In this document: piece after piece, positions 26,942-35,396 of the stretch | Layout: each line of letters begins with the position of its first letter | Numbering within the stretch: the stretch's first letter is position 1 | Assembly: GCF_022829345.1 (NCBI RefSeq) | Contig: NZ_JAKSXV010000094.1 | Coordinates: 27,446-91,445 of the forward strand | Length of the DNA stretch: 64,000 nt | From: Methylobacterium sp. J-090 | GTDB taxonomy: Bacteria > Pseudomonadota > Alphaproteobacteria > Rhizobiales > Beijerinckiaceae | Direction: 5' to 3' | Program-made: the position numbers and the translations under genes | The notes under the pieces: generated by a model | Seen by the model: only the letters and a program-made list of their open reading frames with translations | Database searches by the model: none | What the model was told of the DNA's origin: nothing

Positions 26942-27871
26942 TCAACGCCCCATCAAGGCATCCATATGGGCGGCGACCGACAGACCCAACCCCTTGAGGC
27001 TGTAGCCTCCCTCCAGCACGGAGACGACGCGGCCACCCGCGTGCTTCTCCGCGATCTCCATGACCCGTCGCGTGGCCCAACCGAAATCGGCTTCGTCGAG
27101 CTGGATATGGGCCAGGGGATCGAGCCGGTGGGCGTCGAAACCCGCCGAGATCACGATGAGATCCGGGGCGAACGCCTCCAGCCGGCGCAGGATGCCGGCC
27201 TCGAACACCTCGCGGAACCGCTCGCTGCCGTCGCCGGCGCGCAGGGGCACGTTGACGATGGTGTCGTGGTTGCCGCGCTCGGAGGAGGCGCCAGTGCCGG
27301 GATAGAGCGGCATCTCGTGGGTCGAGGCGTAGAGCACGCTGGCATCGTCCCAGAAGATGTCCTGCGAGCCGTTGCCGTGATGGACGTCCCAGTCGACCAG
27401 GGCGACGCGGTTGGCGCCGTGGGCTTGCCGCGCGTGGCGGGCCGCGATGGCGGCGTGGTTGAACACGCAGAAGCCCATGGCCTGCATGCGCTCGGCGTGG
27501 TGCCCGGGCGGGCGCATGGCGACGAAGGCGTTGCGGCACTCGCCCGTCATCACCGCGTCGACGGCGTGAACCGCACCGCCGACGGCGCGCAGGGCCGCCT
27601 CGATGGTGCCGGGCGACAGGAGCGTGTCGCCGTCGATCTGGACGAACCCTTCGCGGGGAGCCGCCTCGATGAGGGCCTGCACGTAGGGCACGGGATGGAC
27701 CAGGGTCGGCACCGCCGGGTCGGCGAGGGGCGCGAGCCCGCGCACCAGACCGGCGAATCGCTCGTCCTCCAGGACACGTTCAACGGCGCGGATACGGTCC
27801 GGGCATTCGGGATGCCCCGCCGGCATGGCGTGGTCGAGGGCGGCGGGATGGCTCACGTAAAGCGTCGTCAC
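26942..27871 (-). CDS. Histone deacetylase family protein (acetoin utilisation/acetylpolyamine amidohydrolase type)
   Basis: A 309-residue arginase/deacetylase-fold zinc amidohydrolase. The start region (YVSHPAALDHAMPAGHPECPDR) and MRPPGHHAE (catalytic His pair) are typical. Zinc ligands are the Asp and His of DWDVHHGNG and the Asp of SAGFDAHRLDPL. EGGYSL ends the core. In bacteria such proteins deacetylate small molecules or proteins; the substrate is not predictable. GTG 27871 follows GGGAGG at ideal spacing and is preferred to the upstream start at 27913. Confidence 0.9.
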   Translation of the reverse strand: MTTLYVSHPAALDHAMPAGHPECPDRIRAVERVLEDERFAGLVRGLAPLADPAVPTLVHPVPYVQALIEAAPREGFVQIDGDTLLSPGTIEAALRAVGGAVHAVDAVMTGECRNAFVAMRPPGHHAERMQAMGFCVFNHAAIAARHARQAHGANRVALVDWDVHHGNGSQDIFWDDASVLYASTHEMPLYPGTGASSERGNHDTIVNVPLRAGDGSERFREVFEAGILRRLEAFAPDLIVISAGFDAHRLDPLAHIQLDEADFGWATRRVMEIAEKHAGGRVVSVLEGGYSLKGLGLSVAAHMDALMGR

Positions 27872-28061
27872 ATCATCCCTCCCGAGCGGATACCACCGTT
27901 GTCGTTGCTTCAAGGCAACAGGCGATGCAAATGCGCCACGTCTTGCGTGCGTGACCCTACGCCGGGATGCGCGCTCGGGTTAGGTTGCGCAAGACCTTAT
28001 CAACCAAGTTTATGTCGAGCCGGATCTTCGGCCGATATGGGCACGCCGACAGGCCCGTTCC

Positions 28062-28703
28062 ATGCGCGCACTTCCGCTCCTCGCCGTCCTCGCGGGCGCA
28101 CTCCCCCTTGCCGCCTGCAACACCCAGACGGCGAACGTGGCGGCGCCCACCGCGCCGGTGGTTCAGACGTCCCTCGCCGCTCCGGCAGCCCTCACGGGCG
28201 AGGCACGCGACAAGGAGTGGATGAAGCTTGCGCCCAGCGCCGTCATCGATCCGAAGATCGCCCGCGCCACCATCGACTATCCGACCCGGGAGGCGCCCGG
28301 CACCGTCATCGTGGTCACCAAGGAGCGCCGGCTCTACTTCGTGCTGCCCGACGGCAAGGCCGTGCGCTACCCCGTCGCCGTCGGCCATGCCGGCATGGCC
28401 TGGGCCGGCACGGCGGAGGTCGATCGCAAGGGCGAGTGGCCCGACTGGAACCCGCCGCCCGAGATGCTGGCGCGCCGGCCCGATCTGCCCAAGCGCCTAG
28501 AGGGCGGCCCGACGAGCCCGCTCGGAGCCCGCGCGCTCTATCTCGCCGAGAACAAGAAGGACAATCTGTTCCGCATCCACGGCACCAACGAGCCGGAGAA
28601 GATCGGCCAGGCGGTCTCGTCGGGCTGCATCCGCATGCTCAACGCCGACGTCGTCGATCTCTACGAGCGCGTGCCCATCGGCTCGAAGGTCGTGGTGCGC
28701 TGA
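28062..28703 (+). CDS. L,D-transpeptidase (YkuD) lipoprotein
   Basis: A 213-residue envelope enzyme forming 3-3 peptidoglycan cross-links or attaching proteins to peptidoglycan. The signal ends in a lipobox, LPLAAC, with Cys19 lipidated. The YkuD domain runs from TVIVVTKERRLYFVLPDG to the end. The active-site motif is HGTN followed by SSGCIRM, with the catalytic Cys in SGC, so it looks functional. It is about 190 bases from the divergent deacetylase-like gene. Confidence 0.92.
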   Translation: MRALPLLAVLAGALPLAACNTQTANVAAPTAPVVQTSLAAPAALTGEARDKEWMKLAPSAVIDPKIARATIDYPTREAPGTVIVVTKERRLYFVLPDGKAVRYPVAVGHAGMAWAGTAEVDRKGEWPDWNPPPEMLARRPDLPKRLEGGPTSPLGARALYLAENKKDNLFRIHGTNEPEKIGQAVSSGCIRMLNADVVDLYERVPIGSKVVVR

Positions 28704-28870
28704 GCCGGGCGGGTTTAGACATCTTTCGATAAGTCTCATTCGTGATCAGGCTTTAACCTGAACGTCGATTCAGATTTGGCCGTTAACTGCTTGAAGCCTC
28801 CCGGCCCGCATAGTCCAACCATAGACACGGGCACAGACCGGCAAAGATGAAGCCGGGGAGGAATCAAGAC

Positions 28871-29308
28871 ATGATCAACCATTCGCTTCAGCTCTTCTGC
28901 AACCGTACCGTCGCCGCCGGCCGCATCACCGTTGCCGACACCCAGGCGCTCATGCGCGATGTGCTGTCGGACGGCCTCACCCATCGCGACGAGGCCGACA
29001 TGCTCATCGCCCTCGATCGGGCGGTGCCACAGATCGATCCGGCCTTCCGCCTCTACCTCACCGCCGCCATCGTCGATTTCACCGTCTGGGGCGAGCGGCC
29101 CACGGGCACCATCGATAGCGACACGGCGCGCTGGCTCGCCGCTTCCCTGCGCAACGGCACCGGCCCGACGTTCCTCGCCGGTCAGATCGCCCAGGCCGTG
29201 GTGCGCGAGGCCCAGTCCTGCGACGAGGCCCTCATCGCTTTCGCCCTGGAGGCCAACCGCCGCCGCGCCGCCGAGCCTACCCCGGTGGAATTCCTCGCGG
29301 CGGCCTGA
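28871..29308 (+). CDS. Conserved hypothetical protein, helical
   Basis: A 145-residue protein, acidic and apparently all-helical, with no signal peptide or membrane segment. ATG 28871 follows GGGGAGGAA at good distance. Recognisable stretches such as LMRDVLSDGLTHRDEADMLI and LYLTAAIVDFTVWGERPTG suggest a folded soluble domain, but I do not recognise the family. It stands alone between the L,D-transpeptidase gene and pccA; function unknown. Confidence 0.7.
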   Translation: MINHSLQLFCNRTVAAGRITVADTQALMRDVLSDGLTHRDEADMLIALDRAVPQIDPAFRLYLTAAIVDFTVWGERPTGTIDSDTARWLAASLRNGTGPTFLAGQIAQAVVREAQSCDEALIAFALEANRRRAAEPTPVEFLAAA

Positions 29309-29498
29309 GCGGGCGGCGGCGAGCCGGGTTTCACCCGAAGCCCCGGACGCGACCTCGGGGCCCGGGCAGACCTGGACTGAAGAAACCCCATCACACCGGG
29401 CCGGTCAGCTTTCCGAAGCCGGAGAACTGCTTTAACGGGAACGAGCTTGGGCGTCCCGCGCGCCCCGACCTTTCCTGACCGACCAGAGTGCCGGACCG

Positions 29499-31502
29499 AT
29501 GTTCGAGAAGATCCTGATCGCGAACCGTGGCGAGATCGCCTGTCGCATCATCAAGACGGCCCGCCGCATGGGCATCAAGACCGTGGCGGTCTACTCGGAC
29601 GCCGACCGTGACGCCGTGCACGTCGCCATGGCCGACGAGGCCGTGCATATCGGCCCGGCCCCGGCGGCACAGTCCTACCTGCTCATCGACAAGATCATCG
29701 ACGCCTGCAAGCAGACCGGCGCTCAGGCCGTGCATCCGGGCTACGGCTTCCTGTCCGAGCGTGAATCATTTCCGCGTGCCCTGGAGGCCGCCGGCATCGT
29801 CTTCATCGGCCCCAATCCGGGTGCCATCGCCGCCATGGGCGACAAGATCGAATCGAAGAAGGCGGCATCCGCCGCCAACGTCTCCACGGTGCCGGGCTTC
29901 CTCGGCGTCATCGAGAGCCCCGAGCACGCCGTCACCATCGCGGACGAGATCGGCTATCCGGTGATGATCAAGGCCTCGGCTGGCGGCGGCGGCAAGGGCA
30001 TGCGCATCGCCTACTCCTCCGACGAGGTCGCCGAGGGCTTCGCCCGCGCCAAGTCCGAGGCGGCCTCGTCCTTCGGCGACGACCGGGTGTTCGTGGAGAA
30101 GTTCATCACCGATCCGCGCCACATCGAGATCCAGGTGATCGGCGACAAGCACGGCAACGTGATCTATCTCGGCGAGCGCGAGTGCTCGATCCAGCGCCGC
30201 AACCAGAAAGTCATCGAGGAAGCGCCGTCGCCGCTCCTCGACGAAGCGACCCGGAAGAAGATGGGCGAGCAGGCCGTGGCCCTGGCGAAAGCCGTGAACT
30301 ACGATTCCGCCGGCACCGTCGAGTTCGTCGCCGGCCAGGACAAGTCGTTCTACTTCCTCGAGATGAACACCCGCCTGCAGGTGGAGCATCCGGTCACCGA
30401 GATGATCACCGGCCTCGACCTCGTCGAGATGATGATCCGCTCGGCCTACGGCGAGGCGCTTCCCCTGGCGCAGAACGATGTGAAACTCGACGGCTGGGCC
30501 GTCGAGAGCCGCGTCTACGCCGAAGACCCCACCCGCAACTTCCTGCCTTCCATCGGCCGCCTCACCACCTACCGGCCGCCGGCCGAGGGTAAGTTCGGCG
30601 ACGCGATCGTGCGCAACGACACCGGCGTGGAGGAGGGCGGCGAGATCGCGATCCACTACGATCCGATGATCGCCAAGCTCGTCACCTGGGCGCCGACCCG
30701 GGCGCAGGCCATCGAATCGCAGGGCGAGGCCCTCGATGCCTTCGCCATCGACGGCATCCGCCACAACATCCCGTTCCTGTCGGCCCTGATGGCGCATCCG
30801 CGCTGGCGCTCGGGCAACATCTCCACGGGCTTCATCGCCGAGGAATTCCCGGAGGGCTTCTCCGCCCCCGAGCCCGAGGGCGAGATCGCTCAGGTCATGG
30901 CGGCGGCGGCGGCGGCCATCGACCACAAGCTCAACACCCGCAAGCGCGGCATCTCCGGGCAGATGCGCGATCCGGCCCTGCTCCACTTCGAGCGCGACCG
31001 CGTCGTGGTCCTGGCCGGGCAATCCCATCCCGTCACCGTCGATGCGGTCGGCGGCACGCTCATCGTCACGGGCGCGGACGGAACGACCTGGCCCGTCCAG
31101 AGCGACTGGTGTCCGGGCGAGCCCGTGTGGCAGGGCGAGATCGCCGGCAAGCGCGTGGCCATGCAGGTGCGCGGCCTCCTCAACGGCGTCGCGCTCCAGC
31201 ATGCCGGTGCGGCGGCGCAAGCCCGCGTCTACACCCGGCGCGAGGCCGAACTCGCCGCCCTGATGCCGGTGAAGGTCGATGCGGGCTCGGGCAAGCAGGT
31301 GCTCTGCCCGATGCCCGGCCTCGTCAAGGCGATCCTCGTCAAGGAAGGCCAGGAGGTGAAGAACGGCGAGGCGCTGGCCATCGTCGAGGCGATGAAGATG
31401 GAGAACGTTCTGCGCGCCGAGCGCGACGCCACCGTCTCGAAGATCGCGGCGAAGGAGGGCGACAGCCTCGCCGTCGACGCGGTGATCCTCGAGTTCGCCT
31501 GA
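29499..31502 (+). CDS. pccA: Propionyl-CoA/acetyl-CoA carboxylase alpha subunit
   Basis: A 667-residue biotin-dependent carboxylase subunit with biotin carboxylase and carrier domains. The N-terminus FEKILIANRGEIACRIIKTA, the ATP-grasp loop KASAGGGGKGMRI, EFVAGQDKSFYFLEMNTRLQ and QVEHPVTEMITG are classical. The carrier motif EAMKMEN places biotin on Lys633. Length and the BT-like region between domains fit PccA rather than AccC. In methylotrophs of this group it acts in the ethylmalonyl-CoA pathway. The beta subunit is not in the window. The enzyme depends on biotin, made by bioB at 2.8 kb among others. Confidence 0.93.
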   Translation: MFEKILIANRGEIACRIIKTARRMGIKTVAVYSDADRDAVHVAMADEAVHIGPAPAAQSYLLIDKIIDACKQTGAQAVHPGYGFLSERESFPRALEAAGIVFIGPNPGAIAAMGDKIESKKAASAANVSTVPGFLGVIESPEHAVTIADEIGYPVMIKASAGGGGKGMRIAYSSDEVAEGFARAKSEAASSFGDDRVFVEKFITDPRHIEIQVIGDKHGNVIYLGERECSIQRRNQKVIEEAPSPLLDEATRKKMGEQAVALAKAVNYDSAGTVEFVAGQDKSFYFLEMNTRLQVEHPVTEMITGLDLVEMMIRSAYGEALPLAQNDVKLDGWAVESRVYAEDPTRNFLPSIGRLTTYRPPAEGKFGDAIVRNDTGVEEGGEIAIHYDPMIAKLVTWAPTRAQAIESQGEALDAFAIDGIRHNIPFLSALMAHPRWRSGNISTGFIAEEFPEGFSAPEPEGEIAQVMAAAAAAIDHKLNTRKRGISGQMRDPALLHFERDRVVVLAGQSHPVTVDAVGGTLIVTGADGTTWPVQSDWCPGEPVWQGEIAGKRVAMQVRGLLNGVALQHAGAAAQARVYTRREAELAALMPVKVDAGSGKQVLCPMPGLVKAILVKEGQEVKNGEALAIVEAMKMENVLRAERDATVSKIAAKEGDSLAVDAVILEFA

Positions 31503-31515
31503 GCTGGAGCGGCGC

Positions 31516-31947
31516 GTGCCGCTCTACTTCGCCTACGGCGCCAACATGGACGCGGCCGCCATGGCCGCGCGTTGCCCGGCCTCGCGCCTGGTCGGGCAGG
31601 GGCGGCTCAACCGCCACCGCTTCATCGTCATGCGCGAGGGCTACGCCTCGGTGGTGCGCGATCCGCGCGCCACCGTGTGGGGCGTGGTGTGGGACCTAGC
31701 GCTCGCCGACGTGCCGGCGCTGGACCGCTACGAGGGCGTGGCCGGCGGCCTCTACATCAAGGCCTACCAGCCCATCACTCTGAAGGGCGGCGCGAAGCGT
31801 GCCCTGATCTACCTCGGCGGCAGCAGCGCCCAAGGGACACCCCGACCCGGCTACCTCGAATCGGTCCTGGCGGCGGCGGATGCGGCGCAATTGCCGGCGC
31901 CCTACATCGGGGAGCTGCGCTGCTGGCTGCGGGGCCGGGTCGCATGA
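31516..31947 (+). CDS. Gamma-glutamylcyclotransferase-like protein
   Basis: A 143-residue protein of the GGCT/AIG2-like fold. The substrate-binding loop is YFAYGANMD near the N-terminus, and the probable catalytic Glu lies in DRYEGVAGGLY. GTG 31516 begins 13 bases after pccA, and acylphosphatase follows at once, so the three genes are probably co-transcribed. Reactions in this family include release of 5-oxoproline from gamma-glutamyl compounds; the real substrate is unknown. Confidence 0.85.
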   Translation: MPLYFAYGANMDAAAMAARCPASRLVGQGRLNRHRFIVMREGYASVVRDPRATVWGVVWDLALADVPALDRYEGVAGGLYIKAYQPITLKGGAKRALIYLGGSSAQGTPRPGYLESVLAAADAAQLPAPYIGELRCWLRGRVA

Positions 31948-31960
31948 GAAGGCGCGGGGC

Positions 31961-32239
31961 ATGAGCCGAACCAGAACCGTCGAGGCGATCATCCACGGTC
32001 GCGTGCAGGGCGTCGGCTACCGGTTCTGGACCAAGGGCGAGGCCGAGCGCCTCGGTCTCTCGGGCCACGTCCGCAACCGGCCCGACGGCACCGTGGCGGC
32101 AGCCTTCTCGGGGGAGGCCGACGCCATCGCGGCCATGCTCGCCGCATGTCGGCAGGGGCCGCCCGGGGCACGGGTGACGGACGTCGTCGAGCGCGACGGC
32201 CCTGCACCTGCAGCCGGCTTTCACATCCTGCACGACTGA
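31961..32239 (+). CDS. acyP: Acylphosphatase
   Basis: A 92-residue enzyme that hydrolyses carboxyl-phosphate bonds. The active-site motif GRVQGVGYRFW holds the catalytic Arg, and the essential Asn is in HVRNRPDGTV. Length is typical. ATG 31961 is preferred to the frame extension to 31880, which overlaps the previous gene. It starts 13 bases after the GGCT-like gene. Confidence 0.93.
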   Translation: MSRTRTVEAIIHGRVQGVGYRFWTKGEAERLGLSGHVRNRPDGTVAAAFSGEADAIAAMLAACRQGPPGARVTDVVERDGPAPAAGFHILHD

Positions 32240-32329
32240 AACGGCGGGCCGGCCGTAACCCTGGACAGGGGGCCGCCTTCCGCGTTAGCGCCGGGACGGT
32301 CGCGATCGGCCCGGCATCAGGCGCACCCG

Positions 32330-33052
32330 ATGATCACGGCGGACTTCTCCTACCTCGACTTCGCCGCCCTGTGCTTCTTCCTGGCGGCCTGGGGCGGCTA
32401 CGGCATGGCGGTCTCGCGGATGCGGGGCCGGCGCACCAGCCTGAGCCAGATCATGAACCGGCAGCGCGAGATCTGGGCGCAGCAGCTCATCCACCGCGAC
32501 AACCGGGTGGTCGACACCACCATCAACGCCTCGCTTCAGAACGGCACCGCGTTCTTCGCCTCGACTTCCCTCATCGCGCTCGGCGGCGTCCTCACCCTGT
32601 CGCGCTCGGGCGACGACGTGCTGACCCTGTTCGGCGCGCTGCCCTTTGGGGCCGTCGCCACGCGGACGACCTGGGAGATCAAGGTCGCGGGACTGGCGGT
32701 GGTGTTCATCTACGCGTTCTTCAAGTTCTCCTGGGCCTACCGGCTGTTCAACTACGGGGCGATCCTGCTCGGCGCGGTGCCGCCCAAAGGCTCGAGCGCC
32801 AGCATGGCCGCGATGCAGCGGGCCGCGGGCCGGGCGGCGGCAATGAACATCGCGGCCGGCTCCCACTTCGCGCGCGGGCAGCGGGCGTTCTTCTTCGCCC
32901 TGGCCTATCTCGGCTGGTTCGTGAGCCCGGTTCTCCTATTCGTCACCACCACGGCGGTGGTCTGCGTGATGTGGCGGCGTCAGTTCAGTTCGAAAATCCG
33001 CGCCGCCCTCCTGGCGCAGGACGACGGGAAAGGGCAGGGGTTGGACCCATGA
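32330..33052 (+). CDS. DUF599 family membrane protein
   Basis: A 240-residue protein with about four hydrophobic helices (residues 10-24, 76-96, 116-140, 190-215). The motif REIWAQQLIHRDNRVVDTTI, followed by NGTAFFASTSLIALGG, marks DUF599. Function of the family is unknown. Its stop overlaps the start of the next gene (ATGA, 33049-33052), indicating translational coupling. Confidence 0.85.
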   Translation: MITADFSYLDFAALCFFLAAWGGYGMAVSRMRGRRTSLSQIMNRQREIWAQQLIHRDNRVVDTTINASLQNGTAFFASTSLIALGGVLTLSRSGDDVLTLFGALPFGAVATRTTWEIKVAGLAVVFIYAFFKFSWAYRLFNYGAILLGAVPPKGSSASMAAMQRAAGRAAAMNIAAGSHFARGQRAFFFALAYLGWFVSPVLLFVTTTAVVCVMWRRQFSSKIRAALLAQDDGKGQGLDP

Positions 33053-33501
33053 CCAATCCGAAGAAACCACCCCGCAAGACCGCCATCGCCAGGGCCGCCG
33101 CCGCCAAAGCGCTCAAGGGCAAGAAAACGGCTGCCAAGAAAGCGGCCGAGAAGCCCGGCGCGAAGGCTCCCCCGGCCCCGAAGGCCGCGGCACCGCAGCC
33201 TCCGGCAGCCCCCGTTCGCAAGGGACCCAGTGAAGATCTCATCGCAGAGACCATCCTGCGCCTCCTGGCCGAGCGCGGTCCGGGCAAGACCGTCTGCCCC
33301 TCGGAAGTGGCCCGCGACATCGGCGGCTCGCAGCCCGAGGTCTGGAGCCCGATGATGCAGCCCGTGCGCCGCATCGCCGTGCGGATGACCAAGGCCGGCC
33401 AGATCGCCATCCTGCGCAAGGGCAAGCCCGTGGAGGATGTCGATGATTTTCGCGGCATCTACCGGCTGGCGCTGCCGGCCGCCGGCTCCGAAGAGGCCTG
33501 A
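33049..33501 (+). CDS. DUF3253 protein with histone H1-like Lys/Ala/Pro-rich N-terminal tail
   Basis: A 150-residue protein. Residues 1-60 are an unstructured basic tail rich in Lys, Ala and Pro (KKTAAKKAAEKPGAKA). Residues about 62-145 form a DUF3253 domain, a winged-helix-like fold, with KTVCPSEVARDIGG, WSPMMQPVRRIAVRMTKAGQI and FRGIYRL. The tail suggests nucleic-acid binding; this is inference. It overlaps the upstream DUF599 gene by four bases, and overlaps the convergent YdcF gene by 43 bases at the 3' end. Confidence 0.82.
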   Translation: MTNPKKPPRKTAIARAAAAKALKGKKTAAKKAAEKPGAKAPPAPKAAAPQPPAAPVRKGPSEDLIAETILRLLAERGPGKTVCPSEVARDIGGSQPEVWSPMMQPVRRIAVRMTKAGQIAILRKGKPVEDVDDFRGIYRLALPAAGSEEA

Positions 33502-34295
33502 GGCGCCGGCATCCAGGCATCGGTGTAGCCGGCGAGCCGATACACCACGAGGCCGATCCACTCCTTGACGGCGACGTCGAGGAGGGCGAGCCCATCGGAT
33601 GCAAAACTGTTGAAGCGGACCGCATCGCGCGGTCCGGCCGTGCGGTAATCCACCGGATAGGCGGCCACGGTGAAGCCGGCCACCCGAAAGCAGCCGACGG
33701 CGCGGGGCATGTGCCAGGCCGACGTCACGAGGAGCCAGCGCTCGCCGGGCTTCGGCTTGACGAGATCGGCGGTGAAGGCGGCGTTCTCGCGGGTGTTGCG
33801 CGAGCGATCCTCCAGGATGAGGCGGGTGCGCGGCAGACCCAGACCGTCGGCGGTGCGCCCGACGATCGCGGACTCGGACACCTCGCCCGGCCGCAGCGCG
33901 GCGCTTCCGCCCGCGAAGGCAAGACGCGCGTCTGGATAGCGCCGGGCGAGGTCGGCCAGGGCGATCTGGCGCTCCCCGGCCTCGTTGAGGACGAGCTGAT
34001 CGCGCGCCGCCGACAGGCGCGTCTCGACGGCTCCACCGAGGACGACGATGCCGGCCACCGGCGTGCCGTCGTCGACGAAGGCCGGGAACCGTTCCTCCAG
34101 GGGCAGGGCGACCCAGAGGGCGAGGGGGGAGAAGCCGGCCACGAGAAGTGCGAGGGCCGCCGTCAGGGCCAGCCCGCCCCCGAAGCGGCGCCAGCGCCCG
34201 AAGACCGAGAGGAGCGTCCCGGCGACGACGGCCAGGATCAGGAGGTTCGACGGTGTGATGACGAAGAAGATCAGCTTCGAGAGCGGAAAGAACAT
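33459..34295 (-). CDS. YdcF/SanA/ElyC family (DUF218) protein
   Basis: A 278-residue protein with two N-terminal membrane helices (about 12-30 and 40-62) and a DUF218 domain. Conserved elements are GIVVLGGAVE, AFAGGSA, EDRSRNTRENA and LLVTSAWHMPRAVGCF. ElyC-type proteins act in envelope biogenesis, including undecaprenyl-phosphate use in E. coli; the role here is inferred only. The last 43 bases overlap the end of the DUF3253 gene on the other strand. Confidence 0.87.
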   Translation of the reverse strand: MFFPLSKLIFFVITPSNLLILAVVAGTLLSVFGRWRRFGGGLALTAALALLVAGFSPLALWVALPLEERFPAFVDDGTPVAGIVVLGGAVETRLSAARDQLVLNEAGERQIALADLARRYPDARLAFAGGSAALRPGEVSESAIVGRTADGLGLPRTRLILEDRSRNTRENAAFTADLVKPKPGERWLLVTSAWHMPRAVGCFRVAGFTVAAYPVDYRTAGPRDAVRFNSFASDGLALLDVAVKEWIGLVVYRLAGYTDAWMPAPQASSEPAAGSASR

Positions 34296-34343
34296 GGCGC
34301 GAAAGCGACCTTCAGGGGAGGGGACGCAAGGCCTGGACCGGCC

Positions 34344-35396
34344 TCATGCCTTCGGGATCGGCGGCGGGTAGGCGTGGAAGCGGCCCTGCGGGTCCTCGAC
34401 CCGCCAGCCGGCCGCCGTCGCGCGGAGGTAGTCCGGCCCCACCGGCACCTTGCCGTGGCCGCCGGGGATGTCGAGGACGTAGAGGGGCTGTGCGAGCCCC
34501 GAGAGCCGGCCGCGGAGCTGCCCCATCAGGGCACGCCCCTCGGCCAGATCCGTGCGCAGGTGGCCGGTGCCGGGGGCGAGGTCGCCATGGTGCAGGTAGT
34601 ACGGCTTGATCCGGTGCTCCACGAAAGTCCGCATCAGGAGGCCGAGGGTCTCGGGATCGTCGTTGATGCCGGCGAGCAGCACCGTCTGGCTCACCATGGG
34701 GATGCCGGCATCGACGAGGCGGGCGATGGCGCGCGCGGCGGCGGGGGTGAATTCGCGCGCGTGGTTGGCGTGGAGCGCCACGAACACCGCGCCGTCGAAC
34801 TGCTTCAGGGCTGCGACGAGAGCGTCGGTGACGGCCGCGGGATCGACCACCGGCACGCGGGTGTGGAAGCGCAGCACCCGCACGTGTGGAATCGCCTTCA
34901 GCGCCTGGGCGATCCGGGCGAGGCGCCGGGGCGAGAGCGCGAAGGGATCGCCGCCCGTGACCACCACCTCCCAGATCTCCGGCCGGCCGGCGATGTAGGC
35001 GAAGGCCGCGTCGAGTTCGGCGTCGCTCAGGGTTCCGAGGCCCTCGGGGCCGACCCGCTCGCGCCGGAAGCAGAACCGGCAGTAGACCGGGCAGACATGG
35101 AGCGGTTTCAGCAGCACCCGGTCGGGATAGCGGTGGACGAGGCCGGACAGGGGGCTGTGGGCGTCGTCGCCGATGGGATCGGCATCCTCCTCAGGGCGCG
35201 TCGCGAGTTCCTCCGCCCGGGGAACGAACTGGCGGGCGATGGGATCGTGGGGGTCGGCCGGATCGATGAGGTCGGCCAGATCCGGGGTCACGGAGACGGC
35301 GTAGCGGGCGGCCACCGCTTCCAGTGCGGGAAGGTCAGCGGCCGCGACGAGGCCGGCTCGGACAAGGTCGAGGGGGCTCTTCAGGGGGCGGTTCAC
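34344..35396 (-). CDS. epmB: EF-P (R)-beta-lysine ligase partner: lysine 2,3-aminomutase-like EpmB
   Basis: A 350-residue radical SAM/PLP protein converting lysine to beta-lysine for EF-P modification. The cluster motif CPVYCRFCF (Cys102, Cys106, Cys109) and TGGDPFALSPRRL, HTRVPVVDP, QTVLLAGINDD are characteristic. KVPVGP near the end holds the PLP lysine candidate. It begins at GTG 35396, whose bases overlap the epmA stop (GTGA), so the pair is translationally coupled. A longer in-frame extension upstream lies inside epmA and is rejected. Confidence 0.93.
   Translation of the reverse strand: MNRPLKSPLDLVRAGLVAAADLPALEAVAARYAVSVTPDLADLIDPADPHDPIARQFVPRAEELATRPEEDADPIGDDAHSPLSGLVHRYPDRVLLKPLHVCPVYCRFCFRRERVGPEGLGTLSDAELDAAFAYIAGRPEIWEVVVTGGDPFALSPRRLARIAQALKAIPHVRVLRFHTRVPVVDPAAVTDALVAALKQFDGAVFVALHANHAREFTPAAARAIARLVDAGIPMVSQTVLLAGINDDPETLGLLMRTFVEHRIKPYYLHHGDLAPGTGHLRTDLAEGRALMGQLRGRLSGLAQPLYVLDIPGGHGKVPVGPDYLRATAAGWRVEDPQGRFHAYPPPIPKA

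Noticed and set aside
34344..35396. Catabolic lysine 2,3-aminomutase instead of EpmB
   Set aside because: Shorter than the catabolic enzyme and coupled to epmA next to efp.
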